This document shows, piece by piece, positions 49,220 to 59,116 of a stretch of DNA of 64,000 nucleotides (positions within the stretch are counted from its first letter, which is position 1; each line of letters begins with the position of its first letter). Origin of the DNA: Mycolicibacterium hassiacum DSM 44199 (GTDB taxonomy: Bacteria; Actinomycetota; Actinomycetes; Mycobacteriales; Mycobacteriaceae); NCBI RefSeq assembly GCF_900603025.1, contig NZ_LR026975.1, positions 2,356,001-2,420,000 on the forward strand, written 5' to 3'. The notes beneath the pieces are model-generated. The model was not told the DNA's origin. It saw nothing but the letters and a program-made list of their open reading frames with translations, and made no database searches. The translations under genes were made by a program, and so were the position numbers.

Positions 49220-50913
49220 CGGGACAGCACCCAGCGGTCCATGTTCCACCCCGCGCCCCACCGTGTCGGACTGCTCTGCACCCCATACATTTTCGTCGAG
49301 GTGATCAGGGTTCGCTGCTGCCGGTACAGCGGCAGGGTCGGCATGTCGGCCCACAGGATCTGCCCGCCCTCACCGAGCAGCCGGACGATCTCCTTGGGAT
49401 CGGTGGCGCTCGCCAGCGTCGCGATGATCTCGTCGATGCGGCCGTTGTGGTAGCGCGGCAGGTTGTCGCCGTTGGCCGAGTGCAGGGTGTAGGCGTCCAG
49501 CGTGTCCGATCCGGTCGATCCGCTGCCGGTGGCCCCGCCCGTGCTGGCCAGCAGCACGTCGATCTTGTTGTCGCGCAACGCCACCGGGCTGGTGTCGGTG
49601 GTTCCGGCGTCCTCGACGGTGATCCCTGCCGCGGCACAGGATTTCGCGATGACACCGACGATCGCGGCGAGCCGGGCGTTGGGCTTCTGGTAGCCGATGC
49701 GCAGGGTCAGCGGTGGGCGGTCGCCGAGCGCGGCCCGGGCCGCCTCCGGGTTGGCGGCGACGAACTGACCCGCCTCGGCCGCACCCTCGGCGGCGCTGTA
49801 GGCGTCGTCGGAGACCGGGTGCAGTCGCGCGTTGGCGATCGGCATCTCGGCGTTGCGGGCGATCACGTCGCGCGGGGTGCAGTGCGCCAGCGCCCGCCGC
49901 ACGGGCACCTCGGATGCCGGGCCCTGCGGGGCGAAGATCATCTGCACGATGCCGCCCGACGGCTCGCCGGAACGCTGGTACTCGTCGGGCAGGTTCAGCG
50001 GGCCCGACGACCCGGCGGCGATGTCGACGACGTCGTAGGCGCCCTCGTTCACCCGGTCCTGGATGTCGGCGCCGCGCGGATACACGGTGACCCGCTTGGC
50101 CACCGGGGGCTCACCCCACCATTTGTCGTTGGCGACCAGCACGACCGCGCCGTCCTCGGTCACCGACTGCAGCTTGTAGGGACCCGACGACGGGAACTTC
50201 TTCAGATCGAGATCGGGCTTGAGGGTCCAGCCGTTGTTCCAGACCTGCGCGATGCGCTCGATCACCGGGCCGTCGTTGTCGGCGATGGCCCGCGCGACCC
50301 CGCCCTCGCCGAGGCCGAGCACCTCGGCGATGACGTGCGCCGGCATCATCGACGTCGCACCGAACAGGTGGTTGTAGTCGATCGGGGCGCGGTCCGGCAG
50401 AAACGACACCCGGGCCTTCTTCTGGCCCGGCACGCAGTCGATGGCGGCGATATCGCTGTAGCCGGCGCGGCTGGCGGCGTCGAAACCCGGGTACCGCCCG
50501 GATTGTGCCGCCCAGGCCAGCACCATGTCGTCACAGGTGACCGGTTTGCCGTCGGAGTACACCGCGTCGGCGTTGATCTCGTAGTCCAGCAGCAGCGGGG
50601 CCCGGCCGACGACCGACACCTTGCCGAAATCATGGTCGGCGATCACCTGGCCGTTGGGCCCGTGGTAGGTGAACCCGGTTAACACCCGGGCGAAGGCCTG
50701 CGGTCCGCCGGAGGCGGCGCCGGCGACGGTGTTGGTGTTGTAGGTGGTCAGGGCGCCGTCGACGGCGTAGGCGATGCGGTCGGCCGGGTTGCGCGAGCAC
50801 GACACCAGGCCCGCGGCCGCGACCAGCAGCAGCGCCGCCAGCAGCGCTGTCCACCGCCTCCGCACCGGGGCCGACCCGGCGGGCCGATGATCCGGCCGCT
50901 CACGCCACCCCAT
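49216..50913 (-). CDS. Peptide ABC transporter substrate-binding lipoprotein (SBP family 5)
   Basis: A 565-residue extracytoplasmic solute-binding lipoprotein (M. tuberculosis Rv2585c). Signal peptide [19 protein letters not shown] with lipobox Cys39. The mature protein has SBP_bac_5 features: [78 protein letters not shown] and [15 protein letters not shown]. Permease genes are not adjacent, so it may be an orphan receptor. It begins 3 bases after secF and overlaps apt, forming part of the secDF-apt-relA transcription unit. Confidence 0.9.
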   Translation of the reverse strand: MGWRERPDHRPAGSAPVRRRWTALLAALLLVAAAGLVSCSRNPADRIAYAVDGALTTYNTNTVAGAASGGPQAFARVLTGFTYHGPNGQVIADHDFGKVSVVGRAPLLLDYEINADAVYSDGKPVTCDDMVLAWAAQSGRYPGFDAASRAGYSDIAAIDCVPGQKKARVSFLPDRAPIDYNHLFGATSMMPAHVIAEVLGLGEGGVARAIADNDGPVIERIAQVWNNGWTLKPDLDLKKFPSSGPYKLQSVTEDGAVVLVANDKWWGEPPVAKRVTVYPRGADIQDRVNEGAYDVVDIAAGSSGPLNLPDEYQRSGEPSGGIVQMIFAPQGPASEVPVRRALAHCTPRDVIARNAEMPIANARLHPVSDDAYSAAEGAAEAGQFVAANPEAARAALGDRPPLTLRIGYQKPNARLAAIVGVIAKSCAAAGITVEDAGTTDTSPVALRDNKIDVLLASTGGATGSGSTGSDTLDAYTLHSANGDNLPRYHNGRIDEIIATLASATDPKEIVRLLGEGGQILWADMPTLPLYRQQRTLITSTKMYGVQSSPTRWGAGWNMDRWVLSR

Positions 50914-50916
50914 GTG

Positions 50917-52221
50917 CTACCGCCGACGGGTGTCGCGTTTGCCCGACGGACGTCCGGTCCGGCTGCGCTCGGGTCGCACCGGACGGGCACCGGGGGCGGG
51001 TTTGTCGGGAGCGGGGGCCGCGACGGCGGCCGGCCCGGCCGGCCCGGTGGACGCGACCGCGGTGGACTCGGCCGTGTCATCCGCGTCCTCGTCGTCCGCC
51101 GCATCGGCCTTGGCGGCCGCGCCCTCACGGCGGCGGAGCACCCGCTTGGTGTGGTTGCGCACCACCTCGGTGCGTTCCCGCAGGCTCACCAGCAGCGGGG
51201 TGGCGAAGAAGATCGACGAGTAGGTGCCGACCACCACGCCGACCAGCTGCACCAGCGCCAGGTCCATCAGCGTGCCGACGCCGAGCAGCCACACCGCGAC
51301 GACCATGAGCGCGGCGATCGGCAGCACCGAGATGAGGCTGGTGTTGATCGAGCGCATGAAGGTCTGGTTGACCGCGAGGTTGGCGTGTTCGGCGAAGGTG
51401 CGCCGGGTGGTGTGCTCGAACCCGTGGGTGTTCTCCTCGACCTTGTCGAACACGATCACGGTGTCGTACAGCGAGAAACCCAGGATCGTCAGCAGGCCGA
51501 TCACCGTCGCGGGAGTGACCTCGAAACCGACGATCGAGTACACGCCCGCGGTGACCACGAGGTCGAACCCCAGGGCGGCCATCGCCGCTGCGGCCATGTA
51601 GCGCTCGTAGCGCACCGTGATGTAGGCGGTGGCGATCACCAGGAACACCACCAGAGCGATCAGGGCCTTCTTGGTGATCTCGCCGCCCCAGGTCTCGGAG
51701 ACCGCCGAATCGCTGATCGCCTGCCGGCTGGGCTGGCCGTCCGGGGCGCGCGGCTGGAACTCGTCGAACAGCGCGGTGCGCAGTTCCTCGATCTGGTCGT
51801 TGGTGAGGTGTTCGGAGCGGATCTGCACGGTCGCGGAGTCGCCGCTGCCGACGACGACCACCGAGTCGGGCGCGGTGCCCAGGGTGTCGCTGAACACCTC
51901 CTCGACGCGCTCGACGCTGACCGGTCCGGTCGCGGTGACCGCCGGCATCGAGACCCTGGTGCCGCCCTCGAAGTCGATGCCGAAGGTGAAACCGCGGAAG
52001 ATCATGCTGGCGACGCAGACCGCGACGATCAGCCCGCTGACCGTGAACCACAGCTTGCGCCTGCCGACCACCTCGAACGCGCCGGTGCCGGTGTAGAGCC
52101 GGACGAAGAAGCCGTGCTGCGGGGCCGTGTCACCGGACTGCGTCTTGAGGGCGGGGGCCTCCACCGCGGTGGAGGTGGTCTCGGCCGCGGCCGAGGTGTC
52201 CGTCTTCTCGTGGCGGGCCAT
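50917..52221 (-). CDS. secF: Protein translocase subunit SecF
   Basis: A 434-residue membrane protein, partner of SecD, that uses the proton gradient to complete Sec export. First transmembrane helix (LWFTVSGLIVAVCVASMIF) followed by FGIDFEGGTRVSMPAV, an extracytoplasmic domain with VQIRSEHLTNDQIEELR, then helices with ALGFDLVVTAGVYSIVGFEVTPATVIGLL, LGFSLYDTVIVFDKVEEN and RSINTSLISVLPIAALM. An Ala/Pro/Asp-rich cytoplasmic tail of about 80 residues extends the C-terminus. ATG 52221 was chosen over a longer upstream frame that runs into secD. Confidence 0.96.
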   Translation of the reverse strand: MARHEKTDTSAAAETTSTAVEAPALKTQSGDTAPQHGFFVRLYTGTGAFEVVGRRKLWFTVSGLIVAVCVASMIFRGFTFGIDFEGGTRVSMPAVTATGPVSVERVEEVFSDTLGTAPDSVVVVGSGDSATVQIRSEHLTNDQIEELRTALFDEFQPRAPDGQPSRQAISDSAVSETWGGEITKKALIALVVFLVIATAYITVRYERYMAAAAMAALGFDLVVTAGVYSIVGFEVTPATVIGLLTILGFSLYDTVIVFDKVEENTHGFEHTTRRTFAEHANLAVNQTFMRSINTSLISVLPIAALMVVAVWLLGVGTLMDLALVQLVGVVVGTYSSIFFATPLLVSLRERTEVVRNHTKRVLRRREGAAAKADAADDEDADDTAESTAVASTGPAGPAAVAAPAPDKPAPGARPVRPERSRTGRPSGKRDTRRR

Positions 52222-52225
52222 CTCG

Positions 52226-54037
52226 CTACTTCCCTCTCGTCGCCTGGGCAGCCGCCCGTCGTTCCCGGGCGATTTGCTGAACCGCACCGAGACCGTTCAG
52301 CGCGGGTTTGGCCATCGTCGGGGACTTCGATGCCAGGTACACCAGCGGCCAGGTCACCAGGAACACGACCAGGACGTCGAAGATGGTGGTCAGGCCGAGG
52401 GTGAACGCGAAGCCCTTCACCTGGCCGACGGCCAGCACGTAGAGCACCGCGGCGGCCAGGAAGGTCACCGCGTTGCCGGACAGGATGGTCTTGCGGGCGC
52501 GGGCCCAACCACGCGGGACCGCGGAGCGGAACGAGCGTCCCTCCCGGATCTCATCCTTGATCCGTTCGAAGAACACCACGAACGAGTCGGCGGTGGTGCC
52601 GATGCCGATGATCAGGCCGGCGACGCCGGCGAGGTCGAGGGTGTAGCCGATCCAGCGGCCGAGCAGCACCAGCACCGCGTAGACCATGGCCCCCGACGCG
52701 ACCAGCGACAGCGCGGTCAGCAGGCCCAGCACCCGGTAATACAGCAGCGAGTACAGCAGCACCAGCGCGAAGCCGACGGCGCCGGCGATGAGCCCGGCCT
52801 TCAGCGACGACAGCCCCAGGGTCGCCGAGACGGTCTCGGCCTCGGAGGACTCGAACGACAGCGGCAGTGACCCGTACTTGAGCTGGTTGGCCAGTTCGCG
52901 GGCACTGGCTTCGGTGAACTGTCCGGTGACCTGGGTGTTGCCGCCCAGAATCGGCTCCTGAATCTCCGGAGCGCTGATCACCTCGGTGTCGAGCACGAAC
53001 GCGGTCCGGTCACCGACGTGGTCGCGGGTGAAGTCGGCCCAGGTGCGGCCGGCCTCGGAGTCGAACTCCACGTTGACCACCCACTGAGCGCGCTGCTGGT
53101 CCAGCCCCGACGTGGCGTTCTTGATCTGCTCGCCCTTGATGATCGCCGGTTCGAGCAGGAACACCTCGGCGCGGTCGGCCGAGCAGGTGACCAGCGGCAG
53201 GGACGGGTCGTCGTTGCCGACCAGCACATCCTCTTCGTCCTTGCCGCAGCGCTGGGCCATCTCGTCGACGGCCATGGCCTGCACCAGCTGGTTGGTGCTC
53301 TGGCGCTTCTGCTTCTCCACGGCGATCCGCTCGGCCCGCTGCGCCTTCGGGTCGGCGGGCTGCTGCGGGCCACCGGGCGCCGGGGACGGGGACGCACCGG
53401 GCTCCGGCGACGGACTCGGGGCCGGTGTCGGCGACGGGTTCGGCGCCGGGGCCGGCTGCGCGGGCGGTTCGTCCGGGAACGGCCGCGGCTGCGGCGGCGC
53501 CTGGTCCGCCGGGGTCTCGGGCGGATTCTCCCCGCCGGGGGGTTGCGCCGGCGCCCGGTCGGCGGGAGCGCCCGCAGGCGCTCCGGGGCCGCCCGGCAGC
53601 CCGCCGGACAGCTGCTTCTGCAGCTCCTCGGGCTCGGCGACCTGTTCGGGTGTGAGCGCGGGCATCGCGAACTTGACCGGCCGGATGTACAGCCGCGCGG
53701 TCTGCCCGACGTTGCGGACCTCGCCGCCGTCGTTCCCGGGAACGGTGATCACCAGGTTGTCGCCGTCGATGATCACCTCGGCGCCGGACACCCCCAGCCC
53801 GTCGACGCGGTTCTCGATGATCCGCTTGGCCAGGTCGAGCGATTCCCGGGTGGGGCGAGACCCGTCCGGGGTGCGGGCGGTCAGCGTGACCCGGGTGCCG
53901 CCCTGCAGGTCGATGCCCAGCTTGGGTTCGGGCTTCTTGTCTCCGGTGAGAAACACCAGCAGATAGGCGCCGACCAGCAACACCAGGAACAACGACAGAT
54001 AGCGGCCTGGGCGCACCGGCGTCGAAGACGATGCCAC
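52226..54037 (-). CDS. secD: Protein translocase subunit SecD
   Basis: A 603-residue membrane protein. One N-terminal helix ([20 protein letters not shown]) is followed by [16 protein letters not shown], and the first extracytoplasmic domain has [17 protein letters not shown] Pro/Ala/Gly-rich linker covers about residues 145-225. The second part has [28 protein letters not shown], and five helices carry the [24 protein letters not shown] block typical of SecD. GTG start. It is co-transcribed with yajC upstream and secF 4 bases downstream. Confidence 0.96.
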   Translation of the reverse strand: MASSSTPVRPGRYLSLFLVLLVGAYLLVFLTGDKKPEPKLGIDLQGGTRVTLTARTPDGSRPTRESLDLAKRIIENRVDGLGVSGAEVIIDGDNLVITVPGNDGGEVRNVGQTARLYIRPVKFAMPALTPEQVAEPEELQKQLSGGLPGGPGAPAGAPADRAPAQPPGGENPPETPADQAPPQPRPFPDEPPAQPAPAPNPSPTPAPSPSPEPGASPSPAPGGPQQPADPKAQRAERIAVEKQKRQSTNQLVQAMAVDEMAQRCGKDEEDVLVGNDDPSLPLVTCSADRAEVFLLEPAIIKGEQIKNATSGLDQQRAQWVVNVEFDSEAGRTWADFTRDHVGDRTAFVLDTEVISAPEIQEPILGGNTQVTGQFTEASARELANQLKYGSLPLSFESSEAETVSATLGLSSLKAGLIAGAVGFALVLLYSLLYYRVLGLLTALSLVASGAMVYAVLVLLGRWIGYTLDLAGVAGLIIGIGTTADSFVVFFERIKDEIREGRSFRSAVPRGWARARKTILSGNAVTFLAAAVLYVLAVGQVKGFAFTLGLTTIFDVLVVFLVTWPLVYLASKSPTMAKPALNGLGAVQQIARERRAAAQATRGK

Positions 54038-54103
54038 GTTTCTAGGGTCTCCTCGAGATCAGTTCAGTCGGCACCGCAAAGAGTACGTGCTCCGATGCGG
54101 TGT

Positions 54104-54451
54104 CTAGCCGTCAGACTTCGGGCTGTCGGAAACTTCGGTGGCCTCGACACCGGTCTCGTCGGTCTCGTCGATGGCGTCGGTGTCGTCGTCCGACTCGATC
54201 TTGTCGAAGATGGCCCCCTTCATCCACGTGGTGATGACACCAGGGGCGATCTCCAGGTCCACGTTGTCGTCGTCGATGCGGGTGATGGTGCCTTCCAACC
54301 CGGACTTGGTGTGGACGCGGTCGCCGACCCGCAGCGAGTTCTGCAGATCGATGATGGCCTGGATGGCTTTCCTCTGCCGACGCGACGAGAGGAACATCAA
54401 GAAGGCCATGGCGGCCAACAACGGCAGGATAAAGAAGGTGGACTCAGCCAT
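54104..54451 (-). CDS. yajC: Preprotein translocase subunit YajC
   Basis: A 115-residue accessory of SecDF. A single N-terminal transmembrane helix (FFILPLLAAMAFLMFLSSRRQRK) is followed by a small cytoplasmic domain with LQNSLRVGDRVHTKSGLEGTITRIDDDNVDLEIAPGVITTWMKGAI, and an acidic C-terminus rich in Asp and Glu. The ATG at 54451 places the helix at the N-terminus as in the family; an upstream in-frame ATG adds an unlikely 33-residue leader. Order yajC-secD-secF is standard. Confidence 0.94.
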   Translation of the reverse strand: MAESTFFILPLLAAMAFLMFLSSRRQRKAIQAIIDLQNSLRVGDRVHTKSGLEGTITRIDDDNVDLEIAPGVITTWMKGAIFDKIESDDDTDAIDETDETGVEATEVSDSPKSDG

Positions 54452-54575
54452 GGCGGCATGACTCTTTCGTATCGGCTTCGTGACGGGTTCTTGCGGTGGC
54501 GGCGCCCAGACCGGCAGGCCATGGGCCCTCGTAAGTGACCAGTGTGCCATTGCGGCTGTCCCGACCGATTCCGCC

Positions 54576-54600
54576 CGTCCGCCCGCCGACCGGGCGGACG
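54576..54600. promoter_or_regulatory. 10-bp hairpin in the yajC-gabT intergenic region
   Basis: CGTCCGCCCG at 54576-54585 and CGGGCGGACG at 54591-54600 pair perfectly over a 5-base loop; CCGAT and ATCGG outside extend the symmetry after a gap. It lies 125 bases upstream of yajC on the minus strand and 182 bases before gabT. Because both genes point away, it is not a simple terminator for either; it could be a leader structure of the yajC-secDF mRNA or a bidirectional insulator. Confidence 0.5.
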
Positions 54601-54701
54601 ATCGGACTCAAGCGTGACCAGCCGGGAGCCGACGACGAAATCCGTCGCCTAGTGAGGTTAATGCAGAGGATCTCACGCCCAATCCGGCCGCTTACCTAAC
54701 G

Positions 54702-54720
54702 AATCGGTGCATCTCCGATT
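54702..54720. promoter_or_regulatory. Inverted repeat upstream of gabT
   Basis: AATCGG at 54702-54707 and CCGATT at 54715-54720 are perfect inverted copies with a 7-base spacer, 62 bases before the gabT ATG. This is a typical place and shape for a dimeric regulator's operator. AGGAGG at 54772-54777 is the gabT ribosome site. The regulator is not identifiable in the window. Confidence 0.45.
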
Positions 54721-54781
54721 AGGCTCAGTCTCGCCGCGGTGCGCGGTGGACGTCGCTTGCAGGAGCCGGACAGGAGGCGAG

Positions 54782-56122
54782 ATGAGCGTGCTCGAGCAGA
54801 GCCGCCACCTGGTTACCGAGATCCCGGGGCCGCGGTCCCGGGAACTGGCGGAACGCAAGAACGGCGCGGTGTCGCGTGCGGTCGCCACCACGATGCCGGT
54901 CTACGCCGCCCGCGCGTTCGGCGGCATCGTCGAGGACGTCGACGGCAACCGGTTCATCGATCTGGGGTCGGGCATCGCGGTGACCACGATCGGCAACTCG
55001 GCGCCGCGAGTGGTCGACGCGGTGCGCCGCCAGGTCGGGGAGTTCACCCACACCTGCTTCATGATCACGCCGTACGAGGGGTACGTCGCGGTCGCCGAAC
55101 AACTCGCCCGGCTCACCCCCGGCGACTTCGAGAAGCGCTCGGCGCTGTTCAACTCCGGCGCGGAGGCGGTGGAGAACGCGATCAAGATCGCCCGCGCCTA
55201 CACGCGGCGCACCGCGGTGGTGGCCTTCGACCACGCCTATCACGGCCGCACCAACCTGACCATGGCGCTGACCGCCAAATCGATGCCCTACAAGCACAGC
55301 TTCGGCCCGTTCGCCCCCGACGTCTACCGGGCACCGCTGTCGTACCCGTTCCGCGATGCGCAGTTCAGCAAGGAACTGGCCACCGACGGGGAACTGGCCG
55401 CCAGGCGGGCGATCGAGGTCATCGACAAACAGGTCGGTGCGGTCGACCTGGCCGCGGTCGTCATCGAACCCATCCAGGGCGAGGGCGGGTTCATCGTGCC
55501 GGCCGAGGGCTTCCTGGGCGCCCTGGCCGACTGGTGCCGGAACAACGGCGTGGTGTTCATCGCCGACGAGGTGCAGACCGGGTTCGCCCGCACCGGCGCC
55601 ATGTTCGCCTGCGAACACGAATGCCTGGTGCCCGATCTCATCGTCACCGCGAAGGGCATCGCCGGCGGGCTGCCGCTGTCGGCGGTCACCGGCCGCGCCG
55701 AGATCATGGACGCCCCGCATCCGGGTGGGCTCGGCGGCACCTACGGCGGCAACCCGTTGGCGTGTGCGGCGGCGCTGGCCGCGATCGAGACGATCGAGGC
55801 GGACGGACTCGTCGAGCGGGCCCGCCGGATCGAGACCGTGATGAAGGACCGGCTGAACCGGTTGCAGGCCGGCGATCCCCGCATCGGCGACGTGCGCGGC
55901 CGCGGCGCGATGATCGCCATCGAGTTGGTCAAACCCGGTGGTGTCGAACCGGATCCCGAACTGACCCGGGCGTTGTGCGCGGGGTGCCATGCCGCGGGAG
56001 TGATCGTGTTGTCCTGCGGCACATTCGGCAACGTGCTGCGGTTCCTGCCGCCCCTGACGATCAGCGACGAACTGCTCCACGAAGCACTCGACGTGCTCAG
56101 CGATGTGCTTGCGAACCTGTGA
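54782..56122 (+). CDS. gabT: 4-aminobutyrate transaminase
   Basis: A 446-residue PLP-dependent class III aminotransferase that converts GABA plus 2-oxoglutarate to succinate semialdehyde and glutamate. Motifs: RFIDLGSGIAVTTIGNS, ALFNSGAEAVENAIKIARAYT, the cofactor region PIQGEGGFIVPAEGFLGAL with VVFIADEVQTGFARTG, and the PLP lysine in VTAKGIAGGLPLSAVTG. GGTYGGNPLACAAALA completes the site. ATG 54782 follows AGGAGG. It matches Rv2589 in position. The downstream aldehyde dehydrogenase makes a putrescine/GABA catabolic pair. Confidence 0.94.
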   Translation: MSVLEQSRHLVTEIPGPRSRELAERKNGAVSRAVATTMPVYAARAFGGIVEDVDGNRFIDLGSGIAVTTIGNSAPRVVDAVRRQVGEFTHTCFMITPYEGYVAVAEQLARLTPGDFEKRSALFNSGAEAVENAIKIARAYTRRTAVVAFDHAYHGRTNLTMALTAKSMPYKHSFGPFAPDVYRAPLSYPFRDAQFSKELATDGELAARRAIEVIDKQVGAVDLAAVVIEPIQGEGGFIVPAEGFLGALADWCRNNGVVFIADEVQTGFARTGAMFACEHECLVPDLIVTAKGIAGGLPLSAVTGRAEIMDAPHPGGLGGTYGGNPLACAAALAAIETIEADGLVERARRIETVMKDRLNRLQAGDPRIGDVRGRGAMIAIELVKPGGVEPDPELTRALCAGCHAAGVIVLSCGTFGNVLRFLPPLTISDELLHEALDVLSDVLANL

Positions 56123-56194
56123 CGATCGGCGCTCACCGGCGAGCGCCCGGCCCGGCGACCGGACAAGGAGACCGAATGACCCCCAGGAGATCGA

Positions 56195-57628
56195 ATGACT
56201 AAGGTGCAGAACTTCATCGGCGGCGAACTCGTCGACTCGGTCAGCGGGGCAACCTCGCCGCTGATCGATCCCGCGACCGGTGAGCAGTACGGCACCGCGC
56301 CGATCTCGAACCAGGCCGACATCGACAGGGCCTATGCGGCGGCGGAAAAGGCGTTCGCCGACTGGAAACGCACCACACCGTCGGCCCGGCAGAAGGCGTT
56401 GCTCGACTTCGCCGACGACGTCGAGAAGCACGCGCAGGCACTGGTGGAGGCCGAGGGCCGCAACACCGGAAAGCCCAACCACGTCACGATGGCCGAGGAA
56501 ATCCCGCCGATGGTCGACCAGATCCGGTTCTTCGCCGGGGCGTGCCGGGTGCTGGAGGGCAAGTCGGCCGGCGAGTACATGGAGAACCACACCTCGTGGA
56601 TCCGACGCGAACCGGTCGGGGTGGTCGGTCAGGTCGCGCCGTGGAATTACCCGATGATGATGGCGATCTGGAAGTTCGTGCCGGCCATCGCCGCCGGGAA
56701 CACCGTCGTGCTCAAGCCCAGTGACACCACGCCGGTGACCACGGTGATGCTCGCCGAGATCGCAGCCCGGCACTTTCCGCCCGGCGTGCTGAACGTGGTG
56801 TGCGGTGACCGGGAGACCGGCGCGGCGGTGGTCGCTCATCCCACCCCGCAACTGGTGTCGATCACCGGGTCGGTTGCCGCCGGGCGTGCGGTTGCCGCCA
56901 GCGCCGGCGGCAACCTCAAACGCACCCACCTGGAACTCGGCGGTAAGGCGCCGGTGATCGTGTTCGACGACTGCGATATCGCCGCCGCGGCCGAAGGTAT
57001 CGCCACCGCGGGGTATTTCAACGCCGGCCAGGACTGCACGGCGGCGACCCGGGTGCTGGCTCCGGCCCAGATCGCCGACGACCTCACCGAAGCGCTGGCC
57101 GAGCAGGCACGGTCGGCAACCACCACCTACGGTCGACCCGCAGACGACGAGGACGCCTGGGTGCCGCCGGTCAACAACGCCAACCAGCTGGAACGGGTGC
57201 TCGGTTTCCTCAACGACGTCCCCTCGCACGCGAAGGTCGCTGTCGGCGGAAAACGCCAGGGCGACAAGGGTTTCTATATCGAACCCACTGTGATCGGCGG
57301 CCTGCGCCAGGACGACCGGCTCAGCCGGCAGGAGATCTTCGGTCCGGTGATCACGGTGCAGTCGTTCTCCGACGAAAACGAGGCGATCGCGTGGGCCAAC
57401 GGCGTCGAGTACGGCCTGGCGTCATCGGTGTGGACCAAGGACGTGTCGCGGGCGCTGCGGGTTTCGGCCGCACTGGATTTCGGCTGCGTGTGGATCAACA
57501 CCCACATCCCACTGGTGGCCGAGATGCCGCACGGCGGCTTCAAGTCCTCGGGTCACGGCAAGGACCTGTCGATGTACGGGCTCGAGGAGTACACCCGGAT
57601 CAAGCACGTGATGGCCTACACCGGCTGA
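56195..57628 (+). CDS. Aldehyde dehydrogenase, gamma-aminobutyraldehyde dehydrogenase-like
   Basis: A 477-residue NAD(P)-dependent aldehyde dehydrogenase. [31 protein letters not shown] forms the cofactor site, [17 protein letters not shown] the Rossmann turn, Glu in [14 protein letters not shown] the general base, and Cys in [13 protein letters not shown] the nucleophile. [12 protein letters not shown] follows. The sequence resembles the PatD/aminobutyraldehyde group, which would make GABA for the upstream GabT. The exact substrate is inferred from context. Two start-like ATGs (56176 and 56195) exist; 56195 matches the family start. Confidence 0.9.
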   Translation: MTKVQNFIGGELVDSVSGATSPLIDPATGEQYGTAPISNQADIDRAYAAAEKAFADWKRTTPSARQKALLDFADDVEKHAQALVEAEGRNTGKPNHVTMAEEIPPMVDQIRFFAGACRVLEGKSAGEYMENHTSWIRREPVGVVGQVAPWNYPMMMAIWKFVPAIAAGNTVVLKPSDTTPVTTVMLAEIAARHFPPGVLNVVCGDRETGAAVVAHPTPQLVSITGSVAAGRAVAASAGGNLKRTHLELGGKAPVIVFDDCDIAAAAEGIATAGYFNAGQDCTAATRVLAPAQIADDLTEALAEQARSATTTYGRPADDEDAWVPPVNNANQLERVLGFLNDVPSHAKVAVGGKRQGDKGFYIEPTVIGGLRQDDRLSRQEIFGPVITVQSFSDENEAIAWANGVEYGLASSVWTKDVSRALRVSAALDFGCVWINTHIPLVAEMPHGGFKSSGHGKDLSMYGLEEYTRIKHVMAYTG

Positions 57629-57636
57629 GCGCACCG

Positions 57637-57865
57637 TTAGCGCGAACACAGGTCGGGGCGACGGCTGGTCACGACGGCCTCGGCGCGGAACCGCACGCGC
57701 CGGCCGGTCGGCGCATCCCCGGGTTCCCCGTGTCCGAGTCGGTCCACCGCACCTCCGCGGTGCCCGACGGCTGCACGGTGGCGCCGGTGGCGAAGTCGAT
57801 GACCAGCACGGCCGCGGCGGGATCGGTGCAGCGGGCAGATTCCCGACGAGCCCTTGCGAACACAC
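57637..57865 (-). pseudogene. Remnant of a pyridoxamine 5'-phosphate oxidase-like gene (3' part)
   Basis: The middle frame encodes DPAAAVLVIDFATGATVQP then SGTAEVRWTD, typical of the flavin-binding PNPOx-like fold. After CTCGGACACGGGG near 57720 the frame slips, and the C-terminus continues TGRRVRFRAEAVVTSRRPDL to a TAA at 57637. Upstream, GNLPA in another frame looks like the usual FGNL start of this segment, indicating a second slip. The N-terminal half of the gene is missing. No intact open reading frame covers it. The family call rests on short motifs and is moderately secure. Confidence 0.5.
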
Positions 57866-57882
57866 CCGCGGGCGGGAGGACG

Positions 57883-58191
57883 TCAGAAGACGTTGGCCCC
57901 GACCAGCCCGGCGACGAAGCGGTGGATCTCGTCGGTGGTGAGGGCCCGCCCGTTTTCCTCCAGGGTGATCAACCGCGACAGCAGGTCATCGCCCTGCTTC
58001 CAGCACCGTTCGGCGATCTTGACGTCGACGTACTGGAACAGCGTCTCCTGCTCGGCGGGGGTCATCGGGGTGGTCGCCCAGCGCGCGAACATCGGCCAGT
58101 CCTCGGCCGGGAAGCCCAGCGCCTCGCACACGGTCACGGCCGAGCACTGGCGCGCCACAGCCGAGTCTGAAGTTCCATGCCGGTCGGGCAT
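57883..58191 (-). pseudogene. Cytochrome P450 fragment (truncated at both ends)
   Basis: A 102-codon frame reads CEALGFPAEDWPMFARWATT, LFQYVDVKIAERCWKQGDDLLSRLI and LTTDEIHRFVAGLVGANVF, then stops. This corresponds to the stretch from the middle of a bacterial P450 to the start of the I-helix (normally FVAGLVAGADTT). Heme-binding Cys region, ExxR and about 150 N-terminal residues are absent, so it cannot be a working P450. AAGGAG six bases before the ATG at 58191 is nevertheless a good ribosome site. Probably a deletion remnant fused near the PNPOx-like remnant. Confidence 0.65.
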
Positions 58192-58449
58192 GTCGGTCTC
58201 CTTGCTTTCGATGGCCTGAGCGCGTGAGCACCCTTGCTCGAACGCAATCAGCCGAACGTTATATAGGCAGGCTATCTTCCGCAAAATCGCTGGTCAGTCA
58301 CGTGGATCACACTGCGCAGGTGAATCTGGTCGCACCGATCCGAAGGATGCGACGCCGGTCACGCGATGCGAGATCTCACCAGTCACAGACGCCACGGGCG
58401 CACCGAAGACGCTCGCGAGAGCGGATGCCCGGTGCGACGCGGTGCGTCG

Positions 58450-59100
58450 TCAGTCAGCGGGTCCGACAATGGACCGCTCGATACGCACGATCGGCGGCAG
58501 GATCAGCATCACCAGCCCGGTCAGCGCCAGCCAGGCCAGTGTGCAGTAGGCGGCCGGCACCCCGACCCAGGTGTGCAGCAGCGGCAGCACCCCCAGCACC
58601 GCCAGCGCCGCCGCCCACTTCGGCAGCACCCCGGTGCGCACGACGATGTAGGCGGTCGCGAAAATCACTGCCGCAGCGCCGATCTGGGCGTAGTGGTAGA
58701 GCCAGGTCGCGAGCACCAGGAACGGGTGCGCGGCCGAGGTGAACAGGATGACGTCGAAGTGCACGACCGTGGCGGGGATCGCGACCTCGGCGGCCAGTCC
58801 GGCCGCGGTGAGCGTGAGGTACACCGCGCTGCCGATCACCGCCGTGTACGCCGCGCCGGTCGGCCCGGTCGCCGACCGCAGCATCGCCGTCAGCACCCCG
58901 AAGAACAGCAGCGTCAGCAGCACGTGCAGCAGCGGCAGCGTGCCGTTGGCGGTGACGAACCCGGTCATGGAGCCGAAATAGCCCAGAACGCCGTCGGAGT
59001 CGGTGAGCTTCTCCGGCGAGCCGACCACCAGCGCCGGAACCAGCGCCGCCGCGCCCAGGATCCCGCACACCCCGCCGACCCGTATCGTGGTGCTGCCCAT
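58450..59100 (-). CDS. Multi-pass membrane protein, family not recognised
   Basis: A 216-residue protein with about six hydrophobic helices, including VGGVCGILGAAALVPALVV, LPLLHVLLTLLFFGVLTAML, AVIGSAVYLTLTAAGLAAEVA, FLVLATWLYHYAQIGAAAVIF, AALAVLGVLPLLHTWVGVP and LAWLALTGLVMLILPPIV. The layout resembles DUF4386-like membrane proteins but no diagnostic motif is seen. It lies 16 bases downstream of ruvB on the same strand, so it may ride on the SOS-controlled ruvCAB transcript. Function unknown. Confidence 0.78.
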   Translation of the reverse strand: MGSTTIRVGGVCGILGAAALVPALVVGSPEKLTDSDGVLGYFGSMTGFVTANGTLPLLHVLLTLLFFGVLTAMLRSATGPTGAAYTAVIGSAVYLTLTAAGLAAEVAIPATVVHFDVILFTSAAHPFLVLATWLYHYAQIGAAAVIFATAYIVVRTGVLPKWAAALAVLGVLPLLHTWVGVPAAYCTLAWLALTGLVMLILPPIVRIERSIVGPAD

Positions 59101-59116
59101 CGGTCGCCTCCCGGTG

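Noticed and set aside
57883..58284. Longer version of the P450 fragment starting at 58284
   Set aside because: The extra 31 residues resemble no P450 N-terminus, and the ribosome site supports the ATG at 58191.
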